The notes under the pieces: model-generated
Database searches by the model: none
The model's input: only the letters and a program-made list of their open reading frames with translations
Told to the model about the DNA's origin: nothing
Part shown: positions 17,539 to 26,649 of the stretch, one piece after another
Numbering within the stretch: the first letter of the stretch is position 1
Layout: each line of letters begins with the position of its first letter
NCBI GenBank assembly: GCA_903919975.1
Contig: CAIXKE010000109.1
Location: 1 to 64,000 of the forward strand
Length of the DNA: 64,000 bases
Origin: Akkermansiaceae bacterium
GTDB taxonomy: Bacteria > Verrucomicrobiota > Verrucomicrobiia > Verrucomicrobiales > Akkermansiaceae
Direction of reading: 5' to 3'
Program-made: the position numbers and the translations under genes

Positions 17539-19083
17539 ATGCCTCAAGATATCCCAGCGCCCCGCACCGAAAACCGCCCGTGGGTCATTACTTTTTTCGG
17601 TATACTCGCCATGGCGGGCTTGATTTCGATGCCGCTTCTCGCGGGCGCTCCGACGGCGGCGGATCTGCCGGATTTGGTGCGTTTCATCGGCCATTTCCAC
17701 CCGCTTGTGCTGCACCTTCCCATTGGGGTGTTCGCGCTGATTCTCTTGCAAGAACTCGGGGCGATTTTCGGTAGCCGCAGCCGCCCTCCGGCCGCCGGTT
17801 CGTTGTTTCCGATGTTTATAGGGGCTGCAAGTGCGGCCGCCGCGGCGATTGCGGGATTTCTGCTCTACCACGGGCATGGTGCGGATTATGCCGGAAACGC
17901 GCTTGCGGAGCGGCATTTGTGGGGTGGCTTAGCATTTGCCGTTGCGGCGGTGCTGACCTTCGTCGTCAAGGTCTGGACGGTTTCGCTTGCCGCCAATCCG
18001 GCGTGGTTCCGCTTGCTGCTTTTCGGAAGTGTCGGCGTGATGGGATTTGCCAGTCATGACGGCGCCTCGATGACGCACGGCAGTGATTACCTCACGCAAT
18101 ATGCTCCCGAACCTCTACGCAAAGCACTCGGTCTGGACCCCGGGAAAATCGAAAACGCTCCGGTGAAATCCTCTGCGGAACAAGTGGTCTATGCGGACAT
18201 CGTCGCGCCGATTCTTGAGCGCCGTTGCGTCCAGTGCCACAAGGAGGAAAAAGCCAAGGGCAAGTTCCGCATGGATACCTACGAGTTGCTGGTCAAAGGC
18301 GGCAAGGAAGGACCCGGAATCGAGCCCGGAAATGCCGCAAAGAGCAACATCATCGTTCGCATGGAGTTGCCTGAAGACGATGACGATCACATGCCGCCCG
18401 AGGGAAAACCTGACATTGAGGATGCGGAGGTGCTAGTCATCAAGTGGTGGCTCGATGGTGGTGCCGATCCGAAGAAAGCGTTGAGCGAATTTGAAGTGCC
18501 GGACAAGATCACGGATGCGCTCGCTTCGATCACTTCCATGGCGCCAATTTCCTCGGCAGCGGCTGGCGGTCATGCTGCGCCTGCCACCCTTGAGGGCCCC
18601 TCAGAGTCCCTTAAATCAGAGGTCGCAGCACTCTCCGCGCAATTTCCCGGAGCTCTTTCCTTCGAATCCCAGCAATCCGCAGCGATGACCTTCACCGCCG
18701 TTTCCCTGCGTGGAAAATTCGATGATGCAAGCTTCGGGAAACTGGCTTCGATCCTGCCTCATCTGGTGACCTTGGACCTCTCCGCCACCTTGATCACGGA
18801 CCAGTCCGTCGGCTTGTTGAAATCGGCCGCCAAGTTGCGCATGGTGCGCCTATCAGAAACCGGAGTCACGGATTCGGCCATCGACACCTTGCTCAAGTTG
18901 CCCGCATTGGAATCCGTGAATTTCTACGGCACGAAAATCACCGATTCCGGCATCCTGAAATTGGCCGCGATGCCAAAGCTCAAGCGCCTCTATCTCTGGC
19001 AGACCGCCGTGACGCCTGCCGCGATTAAAGCGCTTCAAGAGAAACTTCCGGAATGTGAAATCGTGACCGGAGCGGATGCGTGA
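17539..19083 (+). CDS. Membrane cytochrome with DUF2231-like, PSCyt1 heme and leucine-rich repeat domains
   Basis: The 514-residue protein has an N-terminal transmembrane helix. Several hydrophobic helices containing HFHPLVLHLPIGVF follow (DUF2231-like, residues about 45-190), then a planctomycete-type cytochrome c domain with one heme motif CVQCH near residue 233 and the distal DHMPPEG segment. C-terminal leucine-rich repeats come last (LVTLDLSATLITDQ, LRMVRLSETGVTDS, LESVNFYGTKITDS). This layout is typical of Planctomycetota/Verrucomicrobiota membrane cytochromes of unknown electron-transfer partner. ATG 17539 (MPQDIPAP) follows a GTG that the track uses. Confidence 0.85.
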   Translation: MPQDIPAPRTENRPWVITFFGILAMAGLISMPLLAGAPTAADLPDLVRFIGHFHPLVLHLPIGVFALILLQELGAIFGSRSRPPAAGSLFPMFIGAASAAAAAIAGFLLYHGHGADYAGNALAERHLWGGLAFAVAAVLTFVVKVWTVSLAANPAWFRLLLFGSVGVMGFASHDGASMTHGSDYLTQYAPEPLRKALGLDPGKIENAPVKSSAEQVVYADIVAPILERRCVQCHKEEKAKGKFRMDTYELLVKGGKEGPGIEPGNAAKSNIIVRMELPEDDDDHMPPEGKPDIEDAEVLVIKWWLDGGADPKKALSEFEVPDKITDALASITSMAPISSAAAGGHAAPATLEGPSESLKSEVAALSAQFPGALSFESQQSAAMTFTAVSLRGKFDDASFGKLASILPHLVTLDLSATLITDQSVGLLKSAAKLRMVRLSETGVTDSAIDTLLKLPALESVNFYGTKITDSGILKLAAMPKLKRLYLWQTAVTPAAIKALQEKLPECEIVTGADA

Positions 19084-19286
19084 GTCGGAGCGGTGGCCTG
19101 ACGCGCCGCCAGGCTGAAGGCCCGTAAAATGGTTTTCGGTCAGTCGTGGCCCGTCTCTTCGCTCCCATGGATCGTGATTGCGCCTCGGGCGCCAACAAAT
19201 TGCAGATTTCCTGTTCTTGATACACCCAGAAATTTTTCGGCTTTTTGGGTTTGACGGGCAATATGGAATTTATTCTTCTTTCTTTG

Positions 19287-19303
19287 TTGCGAATGAATCG
19301 CAA
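19287..19303. promoter_or_regulatory. Short palindrome TTGCGA-N5-TCGCAA upstream of the outer-membrane protein gene
   Basis: A perfect 6-base inverted repeat with a 5-base spacer lies 47 bases upstream of ATG 19350, in an AT-rich stretch of an otherwise GC-rich region. Position and symmetry suit a dimeric regulator operator, but no consensus (Fur, IscR, Fnr) is convincingly matched. It could also be a chance palindrome. Confidence 0.3.
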
Positions 19304-19349
19304 TAACTAAAGCTGATTTCAGCAACACCACGCTAAATCCATCCTCAAC

Positions 19350-20123
19350 ATGACCAGACCACGCCAATTCCACGGGTTCCGCCGCATGCTGCCATGCCTC
19401 GGAGTCGCCCTAGCCCTGACTTCGATCTCGGAGGCAGGAAGTCGCCGATTCACATACAGCTACGAGACCACCACCATGGCGAAGGGAGCCATGGAGCTCG
19501 AAAGCTGGGTGACTTGGAAAACCAATCAGGCTGACGATCCTGATTTTGAACGCTTCGACATTCGGCATGAGTTCGAATACGGCGTGACGGACAGGCTTCA
19601 GTTGGCGTTTTACTTTGCCGATTGGCGTTATGAGAAGAACGCGGATGAAGCCGGTGATGCCGAATTCCATGACGTGGCGATCGAGGCGATTTACAACCTA
19701 ACCGATCCCAACACGACGCCGTTCGGTTCCGCGCTCTACGGCGAGATCAAGGGTAGCGACGATTTCATCGAGCTGGAAGCCAAGCTCCTGCTGCAGAAAA
19801 ACATGGGTCGATGGATCTTCGTTTACAACATCGGCGGTGCCATCGAATGGGAGGACGAATACACCGAGGATGTTGCGGAACTCATGCAGAGTGTCGGTGC
19901 GAGTTATCAAATTAACCCGTCATGGTCGATTGGAGCTGAATGTCTCCATGAAATCGAAGTTCCGGACGTCGATAGCATCGGGGATAGCGCGGTCTATCTT
20001 GGTCCGAATATCGGCTGGAGGAGTGAGCGGTTTTCCATGGCGCTGACTGGTCTTTGGCAGTTGACCTCGCTTGGCGGCGAGCCGGACTTTCAGTTGCGCA
20101 CCATTTTTGCCGTTGATTTCTGA
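19350..20123 (+). CDS. Predicted outer-membrane beta-barrel protein of unknown function
   Basis: 257 residues with an N-terminal signal peptide (MLPCLGVALALTSISEAG, cleavage near residue 30). Alternating polar/aromatic strands follow (FTYSYETTTMAKGAMELESW, HEFEYGVTDRLQLAFYFADW, GASYQINPSWSIGAECLHEI), ending LRTIFAVDF with a terminal aromatic residue as in outer-membrane barrels. It resembles small porin-like proteins of Verrucomicrobiota, but no specific family can be named. The small cytochrome gene follows after 5 bases, so both are one transcription unit and probably work in the same periplasmic electron or metal process. Confidence 0.65.
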   Translation: MTRPRQFHGFRRMLPCLGVALALTSISEAGSRRFTYSYETTTMAKGAMELESWVTWKTNQADDPDFERFDIRHEFEYGVTDRLQLAFYFADWRYEKNADEAGDAEFHDVAIEAIYNLTDPNTTPFGSALYGEIKGSDDFIELEAKLLLQKNMGRWIFVYNIGGAIEWEDEYTEDVAELMQSVGASYQINPSWSIGAECLHEIEVPDVDSIGDSAVYLGPNIGWRSERFSMALTGLWQLTSLGGEPDFQLRTIFAVDF

Positions 20124-20128
20124 TCGCG

Positions 20129-20476
20129 ATGTCTGTTAGGTTGGATATTTCCGTTGCATGCATCTTCCGCCGCACCTGCGCGGGTGCGGTGGTTTTGCTA
20201 CTTGCTGGTTCCTGTGCTCCCGCGTGGAACGCGCCACCGGTATCGACTCCGCTCATGGCGTTTGCCCAGGCCCCCGTTTCCCGGATCGAGCGTGGCTATC
20301 AGATCCATCAGACGCAGTGCGCCAAATGCCACCCGTTCGAAGACCCGGCGAACTATGCCCCGGCCGAGCTTGCCGGGGAAATCATGCCGGTCATGGCGCG
20401 GAAGTCGAAACTCGATAAGGCGGATGAAGAGGCAGTGCTTGCCTATCTGCTTGCCGCGCGCCGTATGCCGCCCTGA
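20129..20476 (+). CDS. Small exported c-type cytochrome
   Basis: 115 residues. A hydrophobic signal with a lipobox-like LLAGSC segment (about residues 23-28) suggests a lipoprotein or a cleaved export signal. One heme motif, CAKCH, lies near residue 64, followed by the axial methionine candidate in EIMPVMARK and a C-terminal helix with VLAYLLAARRMPP typical of class I cytochrome domains. It is 5 bases downstream of the beta-barrel gene and convergent with the DUF1501 gene. Confidence 0.82.
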   Translation: MSVRLDISVACIFRRTCAGAVVLLLAGSCAPAWNAPPVSTPLMAFAQAPVSRIERGYQIHQTQCAKCHPFEDPANYAPAELAGEIMPVMARKSKLDKADEEAVLAYLLAARRMPP

Positions 20477-20506
20477 AGAGGCCCGGCTTCACGTGCCCAT
20501 GTGCGG

Positions 20507-21985
20507 TCAAGCGAGGAGATCCGTGATGACTTTGGCTGGCTTCACACCGACTAGCTTTTGGTTGAGTCCTTGGTAGGGGTAGCTGAAACGGCTGGCCTCG
20601 ATACCCATGAGATGCAACAGGGTGGCGTGGTAATCGCGGATGTGGACGGGGTTTTTCGTGGCCATGTAGCCGAGGGCGTCGGTCTCGCCGTATTGCAGGC
20701 CGGGTTTCACGCCGGCACCAGCCATCCAGAGGGTGAAGGAGTTCGGGTTGTGATCGCGGCCGATGAAGGCGGCGAATTTATTGTCGAGGCCGTCACGGTT
20801 TTCCTTCATCGGCGTGCGGCCGAATTCGCCGGACCAGATGACCAGCGTGTCTTCCAAGAGCCCGCGTTGTTTGAGGTCGGTGAGCAGGGCGGAGATGGGT
20901 TGGTCGATCTCACCGCACTTGCGCTTGAAGCCGAGGTTGATGGCGTGTTTTTCGCTGTCGCCGTGAGAGTCCCAGCCCCAGTCGAAGAGTTGGACAAAGC
21001 GGGTGCCGTTTTCGACGAGGCGGCGGGCGAGCAGGCAGTTGTTGGCGAAGGATTCCTTGCCGGGGGTGGCGCCGTAGGCCTGGCGCACGGATTCGGGTTC
21101 GCGGGTGATGTCCATGACTTCCGGTGCGGTGAGTTGCATGCGGAAGGCCATTTCATATTGGGCGATGCGGGTGGCGGTCTCGGCATCGCCGAACTCGGAT
21201 TGGGCTTGGTGATTGAGCTTGGCCAGGACGTCGAGTGCGGCGCGGCGGCTCTCGCGATCAGTGCCTTCCGGGTTGCGCAGGTTGAGCACCGGATCGCCGA
21301 CGGAGCGGCACTGGACGCCTTGATAGACGGAGGGCAGGAAACCGGAACCCCAGACGCTTTTGCCGGCGCGCGGCATTTGGCCGCCGGACATGAGGACGAT
21401 GAAACCGGGTAGGTTCTGGTTTTCAGAACCGAGGCCCCAAGTGACCCACGAGCCGATGGAGGGATGGCCGAGCATGGAGTGGCCGGTGTGCGCCATGAGT
21501 TCGGCGGGGCCGTGGTTGAATTGGTCGGTGACCATCGTGTGAACGAAGCAGAGATCGTCCACGTGTTTGGTTAGGTGAGGCAGTTGATCGGAGACCCATG
21601 CGCCGGACTGGCCGTATTGTTGGAAAGGAAACTGCGGACCTAACAACTTCGGGATTCCTTGGATGAAGGCGAAGCGCTGGCCCTCGAGGAATTCCTTTGG
21701 GCAGTCCTTGCCGTCGTATTTGACGAGTTCGGGTTTGTAATGAAAAAGATCGAGTGTGCTGGGTGCGCCGAGCATGTGGAGGTAGATGACGCGCTTGACC
21801 TTGGGTGCGAACATCGACGGCGTGGGAAGCAAGGGCGCGGCGGGATCGGGCGCGGCGGACGCGGTGGCACCGAAATTACGGCCGAGCGAGGCGAGGTAGA
21901 GCGAGCCAAGCCCGGTGGTGCAATCGCGTAGGAAATGCCGACGCGTGCGGTGCTCAAGAGCGGCGCGGTGGAGGTGGTGATTCAT
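20507..21985 (-). CDS. DUF1501 protein with Tat signal
   Basis: 492-residue protein of the DUF1501 family, related to the alkaline phosphatase/sulfatase fold and abundant in Planctomycetota and Verrucomicrobiota; function unknown. The N-terminus RTRRHFLRDCTTGLGSLYLA is a twin-arginine signal. Recognisable segments are YLHMLGAPSTLDLFHYKP, MAHTGHSMLGHPSIGSW and LVIWSGEFGRTP. These proteins are nearly always paired with a PSCyt1-DUF1549-DUF1553 gene, as here: that gene lies directly upstream on the same strand, separated by about 110 bases holding an inverted repeat. Confidence 0.88.
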   Translation of the reverse strand: MNHHLHRAALEHRTRRHFLRDCTTGLGSLYLASLGRNFGATASAAPDPAAPLLPTPSMFAPKVKRVIYLHMLGAPSTLDLFHYKPELVKYDGKDCPKEFLEGQRFAFIQGIPKLLGPQFPFQQYGQSGAWVSDQLPHLTKHVDDLCFVHTMVTDQFNHGPAELMAHTGHSMLGHPSIGSWVTWGLGSENQNLPGFIVLMSGGQMPRAGKSVWGSGFLPSVYQGVQCRSVGDPVLNLRNPEGTDRESRRAALDVLAKLNHQAQSEFGDAETATRIAQYEMAFRMQLTAPEVMDITREPESVRQAYGATPGKESFANNCLLARRLVENGTRFVQLFDWGWDSHGDSEKHAINLGFKRKCGEIDQPISALLTDLKQRGLLEDTLVIWSGEFGRTPMKENRDGLDNKFAAFIGRDHNPNSFTLWMAGAGVKPGLQYGETDALGYMATKNPVHIRDYHATLLHLMGIEASRFSYPYQGLNQKLVGVKPAKVITDLLA

Positions 21986-22007
21986 GGGGCTGGAGAAAAA
22001 ATTTTTT

Positions 22008-22083
22008 AACCACAGATTTCACAGATTGGCACAGATGGGATTTATGAATTCAATATCTGTGTCTAGCTGTGAAATCTGTGGTT
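22008..22083. repeat. 29-base imperfect inverted repeat (AACCACAGATTTCACAG family)
   Basis: Left arm 22008-22036 begins AACCACAGATTTCACAG; right arm 22055-22083 ends CTGTGAAATCTGTGGTT. The arms are separated by 18 bases and differ at only a few positions near the middle, so they can form a long hairpin. It lies in the gap between the DUF1553 and DUF1501 genes. The arm sequence resembles a small intergenic repeat I have seen in related environmental genomes; copy number in this genome is unknown. Confidence 0.75.
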
Positions 22084-22095
22084 GGAATTTTTGGC

Positions 22096-24915
22096 TTATT
22101 TGACGAGAGCTTCATCGAGATTTAGTAGAACGGATGCGAGTATGGTGAACGCCTTTTTGGGGTCTTCTGTTTTTTGATAGAGGCTAACCAGTTCCGCCAG
22201 CCGTTTTTCGCCGGGCAAACGCGAGGTCGTGATGCGGTGGCCGGTGGCGATCTTGGTGGCGAGGTCACCGGAGATTTCCGTGGCCATGCGGCGGCCAAGG
22301 GCTTCGGCGAATTCGATGTGGGCGGGCGAGTTGAGGGTGTCGAGCGCTTGCAACGGGGTGTTGGAGAGGATGCGGCGGGTGGTGCAGAGTTCGCGGGTGG
22401 GGGCGTCGAAGGCGGGGTAGGGGTTGGTGTGTTTGATGTAGGTATAGAGCGAGCGGCGGTAGCGGTCGGGCTGGCCGGGCGCTGGAGTGTCCCAGCGTTC
22501 TTTGCTTTCGAAGGGTGTCCAGCCGCCGGCTGGCATCGGAGGAAAGACGGGCGGACCTTGGAGTGTGGGCGCGAGCAGGCCGGAGGCAACGAGGCCGTGG
22601 TCGCGCACGGCTTCGGCGCTGAGGCGGACGCGCGGGCCGCGGGCGAGCAGGCGGTTTTGGGGGTCGGCGGGCTGGGCGGCGGCGGATTGGCGATAGGTGG
22701 CGCTGGTGACGATTTCCCGCAGCATGGTTTTCTGGCTCCAGCGGTGGGCGTCGCGGTAGCGCAAAGCGAGATGATCTAGCAATTCCGGGTGGCTGGGTTC
22801 GTCGCCGGAGGAGCCGAAGTCTTCGAGGGTTTCGACGAGGCCGCGCCCGAAGAGTTGTTCCCATAGTCGGTTGACGGCGACGCGGGCGGTGAGCGGGTTA
22901 TCGGCGGAGACGAGCCAATTGGCGAAGGTGAGCCGATCGGCGGTGATGCCTGCGGGGAGTTTTCCGAAGAGCGCGGGAATGCCGGGTTGCTGGGCGGCGG
23001 GTTCTTTTTGGAGCCAGTTGCCGCGGATGAAAACGTGGGTCGGGCGTTGGAGGTGCGGGGCTTGGGAGTCGATGATCGGGAGTTCGGTGGCGCGGTGTTT
23101 GGCGAAGGCGGCGTCGATCTCGGCCACGCGGGCGAGGGATGCGGCGGTGGCAGGGTCGTTGGCGAGGTCCGTCCAGCGGGCGTCATTCGTTAGGAAAACA
23201 CGTCCGCGCTTGCTTACCATGGGGACGCTGAGGGCGGCGTTGAATTTGTGGGCAAGTGTGAGGCGCAGGGAACCGACGGGCATGGGTTGGGCGAAAATGA
23301 GAACGCAGGACCGCGGGCGGTCGATTTTCGGAAATGGTCCCCAGCCAGCGGGGTTCTTGTGGTCTAGGCTGAGTTGCGGGTTATAGAATGGATCGGGTTC
23401 GTCGGCGAGGACGCGGGCGATGGAGACGGGGGCTTCTGGACCACCGGCGGGGGTGACGTGGAGTTGGATGCTGGAAAGCACGGCGCCCCACTCCGGAGTG
23501 TGGATGGCGGTGGCCGGATCCTCGGGCATGATTTCCACACGCAAGGCGGTGATTTTCGTTAGGTCCGTGGGCGGGGTGATGCGGAGACCGAAGATGGAGC
23601 CCGTGGAGGCGGTGCCGGCGGTGCGGAATTCCGGGTTGCCATCGCCCGGCGTGACTTCGAGGGCGACTTGTTTGGACTCGGCCTGCATAGCTGCGGCCGC
23701 TTGCCATGCGGTGGCGGCACGCAGGGCGTGCTGGTGGGCGTGATTTTTTTCTAACAAAGATTTTCGCTCGTTCCACCAAGCGGTGAAATCTTTTGCTAGA
23801 GCGGGATCCTTGGGGACGGGGATTAGGGGGAAATGTTGGCTCAAGTCATAATCGCGGGCGTTGTTGAAGAAGGCGTATGAGGTATAATACTCGTTGTGGA
23901 GGATGGGTTCGTAAGGGTGGGAGTGGCATTGCACGCAACCCATGGTGACGCCCTGCCAAGCTTCCCAGGTGGTGGCGACGCGGTCCATGACGGCGGCGAC
24001 GCGGAACTCCTCGTCGTCGGCTCCGCCTTCGCCGTTGTTTTGCGATTGGCGGTGGAAATTGGTGGCGATCAGGTCATCGAGGGTGGGCGTGGGCAGGAGG
24101 TCGCCGGCGAGTTGTTTGATGGTGAATTGATCGAAGGGCATGTCGGCGTTAAAAGCGCGGACTACCCAATCGCGGAACGGCCAGGCGGTGCGCGGTTGGT
24201 CGTGGCCGAGGCCCTCGGTGTCGGCGTAGCGGGCGAGGTCGAGCCAATTGGATGCCCAGCGTTCGCCGTAATGCGGCGAGGCGAGCAGGCGGTCGATTTC
24301 GCGCTGCCAGGCGGATTCCGGATTGGTTTTCCATGCGGTTTCGAACGCGTCGAGTTCGGCGAGAGTGGGCGGCAGGCCGATGATGTCGATGGACAGACGG
24401 CGTAGCAGAAGGGCGGGCTCGGCTTCGGTGTTGGGTTGGAGTTTCTCGGCTTCGAGGCGGGCTAGGACGAATTGGTCGATGGGGATTTTCGGCCAGTCGG
24501 CCTGATAGACTGGCGGTGGAGGGGTGGCGACGGGTTTGACGAAAGCCCAGTGTTCCTGCCACTTCGCGCCTTCCTTGATCCACTGGCGGAGCTTGGCGAT
24601 TTCGGAAGCGGGCAACCGCGGGCCGTGCTCGGGTTGGGGCATGATGACATCCGGGTCGGCGGAGGTGACGCGTTTGATGAGCTCGGACGCATCGGGATCA
24701 CCGGGGATGAGGGTGCGGTTGCCGGATTCGCCTGCGGCGAGGGCTTTTTCCCGGAACACGAACGAGATGCCGCCGGCCTCCTTCACGCCGCCGTGACAGG
24801 CGGTGCAGTGACTGGTGAGGATGGGGCGGATGTCACGGTTGAAATCGATCTCATTCGCCGCTGCGGGGAGCATGGCGAGGGCTAGGATGAGGAAGGGAAG
24901 CGCGCGACGGGTCAT
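22096..24915 (-). CDS. PSCyt1-DUF1549-DUF1553 cytochrome c protein
   Basis: About 939 residues. A signal peptide ([18 protein letters not shown]) precedes a PSCyt1 heme domain with CTACHGG near residue 37 and a PQPEHG distal loop. Next is PSCyt2/DUF1549 ([14 protein letters not shown] ... [12 protein letters not shown]). A second typical stretch, [27 protein letters not shown] in part, carries another CxxCH (CVQCH). The C-terminal DUF1553 region includes [24 protein letters not shown] in part and [11 protein letters not shown]. The family is presumed periplasmic, with no assigned reaction. ATG 24915 (MTRRALPFL) gives the best signal peptide. It is the operon partner of the DUF1501 gene. Confidence 0.9.
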   Translation of the reverse strand: MTRRALPFLILALAMLPAAANEIDFNRDIRPILTSHCTACHGGVKEAGGISFVFREKALAAGESGNRTLIPGDPDASELIKRVTSADPDVIMPQPEHGPRLPASEIAKLRQWIKEGAKWQEHWAFVKPVATPPPPVYQADWPKIPIDQFVLARLEAEKLQPNTEAEPALLLRRLSIDIIGLPPTLAELDAFETAWKTNPESAWQREIDRLLASPHYGERWASNWLDLARYADTEGLGHDQPRTAWPFRDWVVRAFNADMPFDQFTIKQLAGDLLPTPTLDDLIATNFHRQSQNNGEGGADDEEFRVAAVMDRVATTWEAWQGVTMGCVQCHSHPYEPILHNEYYTSYAFFNNARDYDLSQHFPLIPVPKDPALAKDFTAWWNERKSLLEKNHAHQHALRAATAWQAAAAMQAESKQVALEVTPGDGNPEFRTAGTASTGSIFGLRITPPTDLTKITALRVEIMPEDPATAIHTPEWGAVLSSIQLHVTPAGGPEAPVSIARVLADEPDPFYNPQLSLDHKNPAGWGPFPKIDRPRSCVLIFAQPMPVGSLRLTLAHKFNAALSVPMVSKRGRVFLTNDARWTDLANDPATAASLARVAEIDAAFAKHRATELPIIDSQAPHLQRPTHVFIRGNWLQKEPAAQQPGIPALFGKLPAGITADRLTFANWLVSADNPLTARVAVNRLWEQLFGRGLVETLEDFGSSGDEPSHPELLDHLALRYRDAHRWSQKTMLREIVTSATYRQSAAAQPADPQNRLLARGPRVRLSAEAVRDHGLVASGLLAPTLQGPPVFPPMPAGGWTPFESKERWDTPAPGQPDRYRRSLYTYIKHTNPYPAFDAPTRELCTTRRILSNTPLQALDTLNSPAHIEFAEALGRRMATEISGDLATKIATGHRITTSRLPGEKRLAELVSLYQKTEDPKKAFTILASVLLNLDEALVK

Positions 24916-25021
24916 GGGGACGCCAATCATACGCCTGTAAAAACGGATTATTGCGAGAATGATGTTTTCGTCATCGGGGATAGCCAGCGGGGCGGGAGGC
25001 GGTTATGAAACGGCTTCGCCG

Positions 25022-25051
25022 CCACCCTAATTCCACCCTAATTCCACCCTG
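25022..25051. repeat. Triple CCACCCTAATT direct repeat directly before murJ
   Basis: The 30 bases preceding the murJ ATG consist of CCACCCT repeated three times with AATT spacers (11-base period). It occupies the position where a Shine-Dalgarno site would be, and no purine-rich site is visible there. Confidence 0.75.
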
Positions 25052-26647
25052 ATGTCCGCCAAAGCCACTTGGAAAGTCAGCGCCGCCGTGATGGCGAGTC
25101 GGGTGCTGGGCTTGTTGCGCGAAATGATGTTTGCCGGGTTGTTTGGCGGGAGTCGGTGGATGGATTGTTTTTACTTGGCTTTTAAGGTGCCCAATCTGCT
25201 GCGTGACTTATTTGCCGAAGGGGCGCTCTCGCAGGCCTTCGTGACGACGTTTTCCAAAAAACTCAAAGCGGACGGCGAGGAATCGGCGTGGGCGCTGGCC
25301 AACAAGATGATGACGCTTGCCGCCGTGTTCATGAGTCTCGTCACCTTGCTCGGCATACTCATCGCGCCGTGGATTGTGGACTTCCTGACATCGCTTTCGC
25401 GGGAGGGAAGCTCGCCGCGGACTTACAATCCGGAGGAGATCGCGCTCACGATCACGATGGTGCGGGTGATGTATCCGTTTATCCTGTTAGTATCGCTGGC
25501 GGCATTGGTGATGGGGATGCTCAACGCACGCAATGTGTTTGGAATGCCGGCGCTCTCATCGTGTTTTTTCAACCTTGGCTCGATGATCGGCGGGGCGGCG
25601 CTCGGTTGGTGGATGGACCCGGCATGGGGTCCGCAAAGTCTTGTCGGTTTCGCCATGGGCGTGGTGATCGGCGGATTGGCGCAGTTGATGTGTCAATTTC
25701 CCGCTTTGCGGAGAGTGGGCTATCGGTTTGTGGCGGATTTCCAATGGCGAGACTCTGGCGTCCGGCAGATTCTTAAATTGATGGGGCCGGCGGTGATCGC
25801 GGCATCGGTGGTGCAGATCAATGTGGTGGTGAACGCGATGTTTGCCTATGGCGTGGGCGAGGGCGCGGTGAGTTGGTTGAGTTATGCGTTTCGCTTGATG
25901 CAGTTGCCGATCGGTGTGTTCGGAGTGGCGGTGGCCACGGTGACCTTGCCAGTGCTTTCGCGGGCGGCGGTGTCGGGCATCGGCCCGGATTTCAAGCCGA
26001 CACTTGCCAAAGGCTTGCGGTTGGTGGCGTTCCTCGTGCTGCCATCGACGATCGGACTCGCGCTGTTAGCGGAGCCGATCGTGAGCGTGCTGTATGAACG
26101 GGGAGCCTTCGATGCTGTGGACCGCGCACAGACGGCGGTGGCATTGCGGGCGTATGGCTACGGGTTGGTTTGTTATGCGTGGCTCAAGGTTTTGCAACCG
26201 GCGTTCTATGCGATCGAAAAGCGTTGGCTGCCGATGGTGGTGAGCATTTTCGCGCTTGGGCTGAATCTATGCTGCAACTGGTTTTTTGTTTTTGTCATGC
26301 GCTGGGGCCATGAATCGCTGGCATTGACGACGAGCATCAGCGCGACGTTCAATTTCCTGATTCTGTTCATCGCCATGCGGAAATTCGCAGGTGACATCGG
26401 CACGGTGGATTTGCTCACCTTGTTGATGAAACTGGCGCTCGCCGGCACCGCGATGGCGGGCGTGTGCGTGGCGGCAAATCGCTTCTTCTTCATGGACCCG
26501 GCGCATCTATCATTCGGGCTGCGGGCGGTCGGCTTGGTAGTCACCGTAGGTGTGGCGGCGCTGATATACTTCGCCGCGGCGCGATTGCTCAAAGTCAGCG
26601 AAGCCAAAGACGCGCTGGAAATGGTGATGCGGCGGATGCGGGGCTGA
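25052..26647 (+). CDS. murJ: Lipid II flippase MurJ
   Basis: Inner-membrane MOP-superfamily flippase that moves lipid II across the cytoplasmic membrane for peptidoglycan synthesis. 531 residues, about 14 predicted helices. The N-terminal signature SRVLGLLREMMFAGLFG and the conserved FKVPNLLRDLFAEGALSQAFVT (in part) are diagnostic. Further segments such as YERGAFDA and AYGYGLVCYAWLKVLQPAFYA in part match MurJ. The upstream region is unusual: the start codon follows a triple direct repeat with no evident ribosome-binding site. The gene ends 2 bases before the convergent permease stop. Confidence 0.95.
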   Translation: MSAKATWKVSAAVMASRVLGLLREMMFAGLFGGSRWMDCFYLAFKVPNLLRDLFAEGALSQAFVTTFSKKLKADGEESAWALANKMMTLAAVFMSLVTLLGILIAPWIVDFLTSLSREGSSPRTYNPEEIALTITMVRVMYPFILLVSLAALVMGMLNARNVFGMPALSSCFFNLGSMIGGAALGWWMDPAWGPQSLVGFAMGVVIGGLAQLMCQFPALRRVGYRFVADFQWRDSGVRQILKLMGPAVIAASVVQINVVVNAMFAYGVGEGAVSWLSYAFRLMQLPIGVFGVAVATVTLPVLSRAAVSGIGPDFKPTLAKGLRLVAFLVLPSTIGLALLAEPIVSVLYERGAFDAVDRAQTAVALRAYGYGLVCYAWLKVLQPAFYAIEKRWLPMVVSIFALGLNLCCNWFFVFVMRWGHESLALTTSISATFNFLILFIAMRKFAGDIGTVDLLTLLMKLALAGTAMAGVCVAANRFFFMDPAHLSFGLRAVGLVVTVGVAALIYFAAARLLKVSEAKDALEMVMRRMRG

Positions 26648-26649
26648 GC

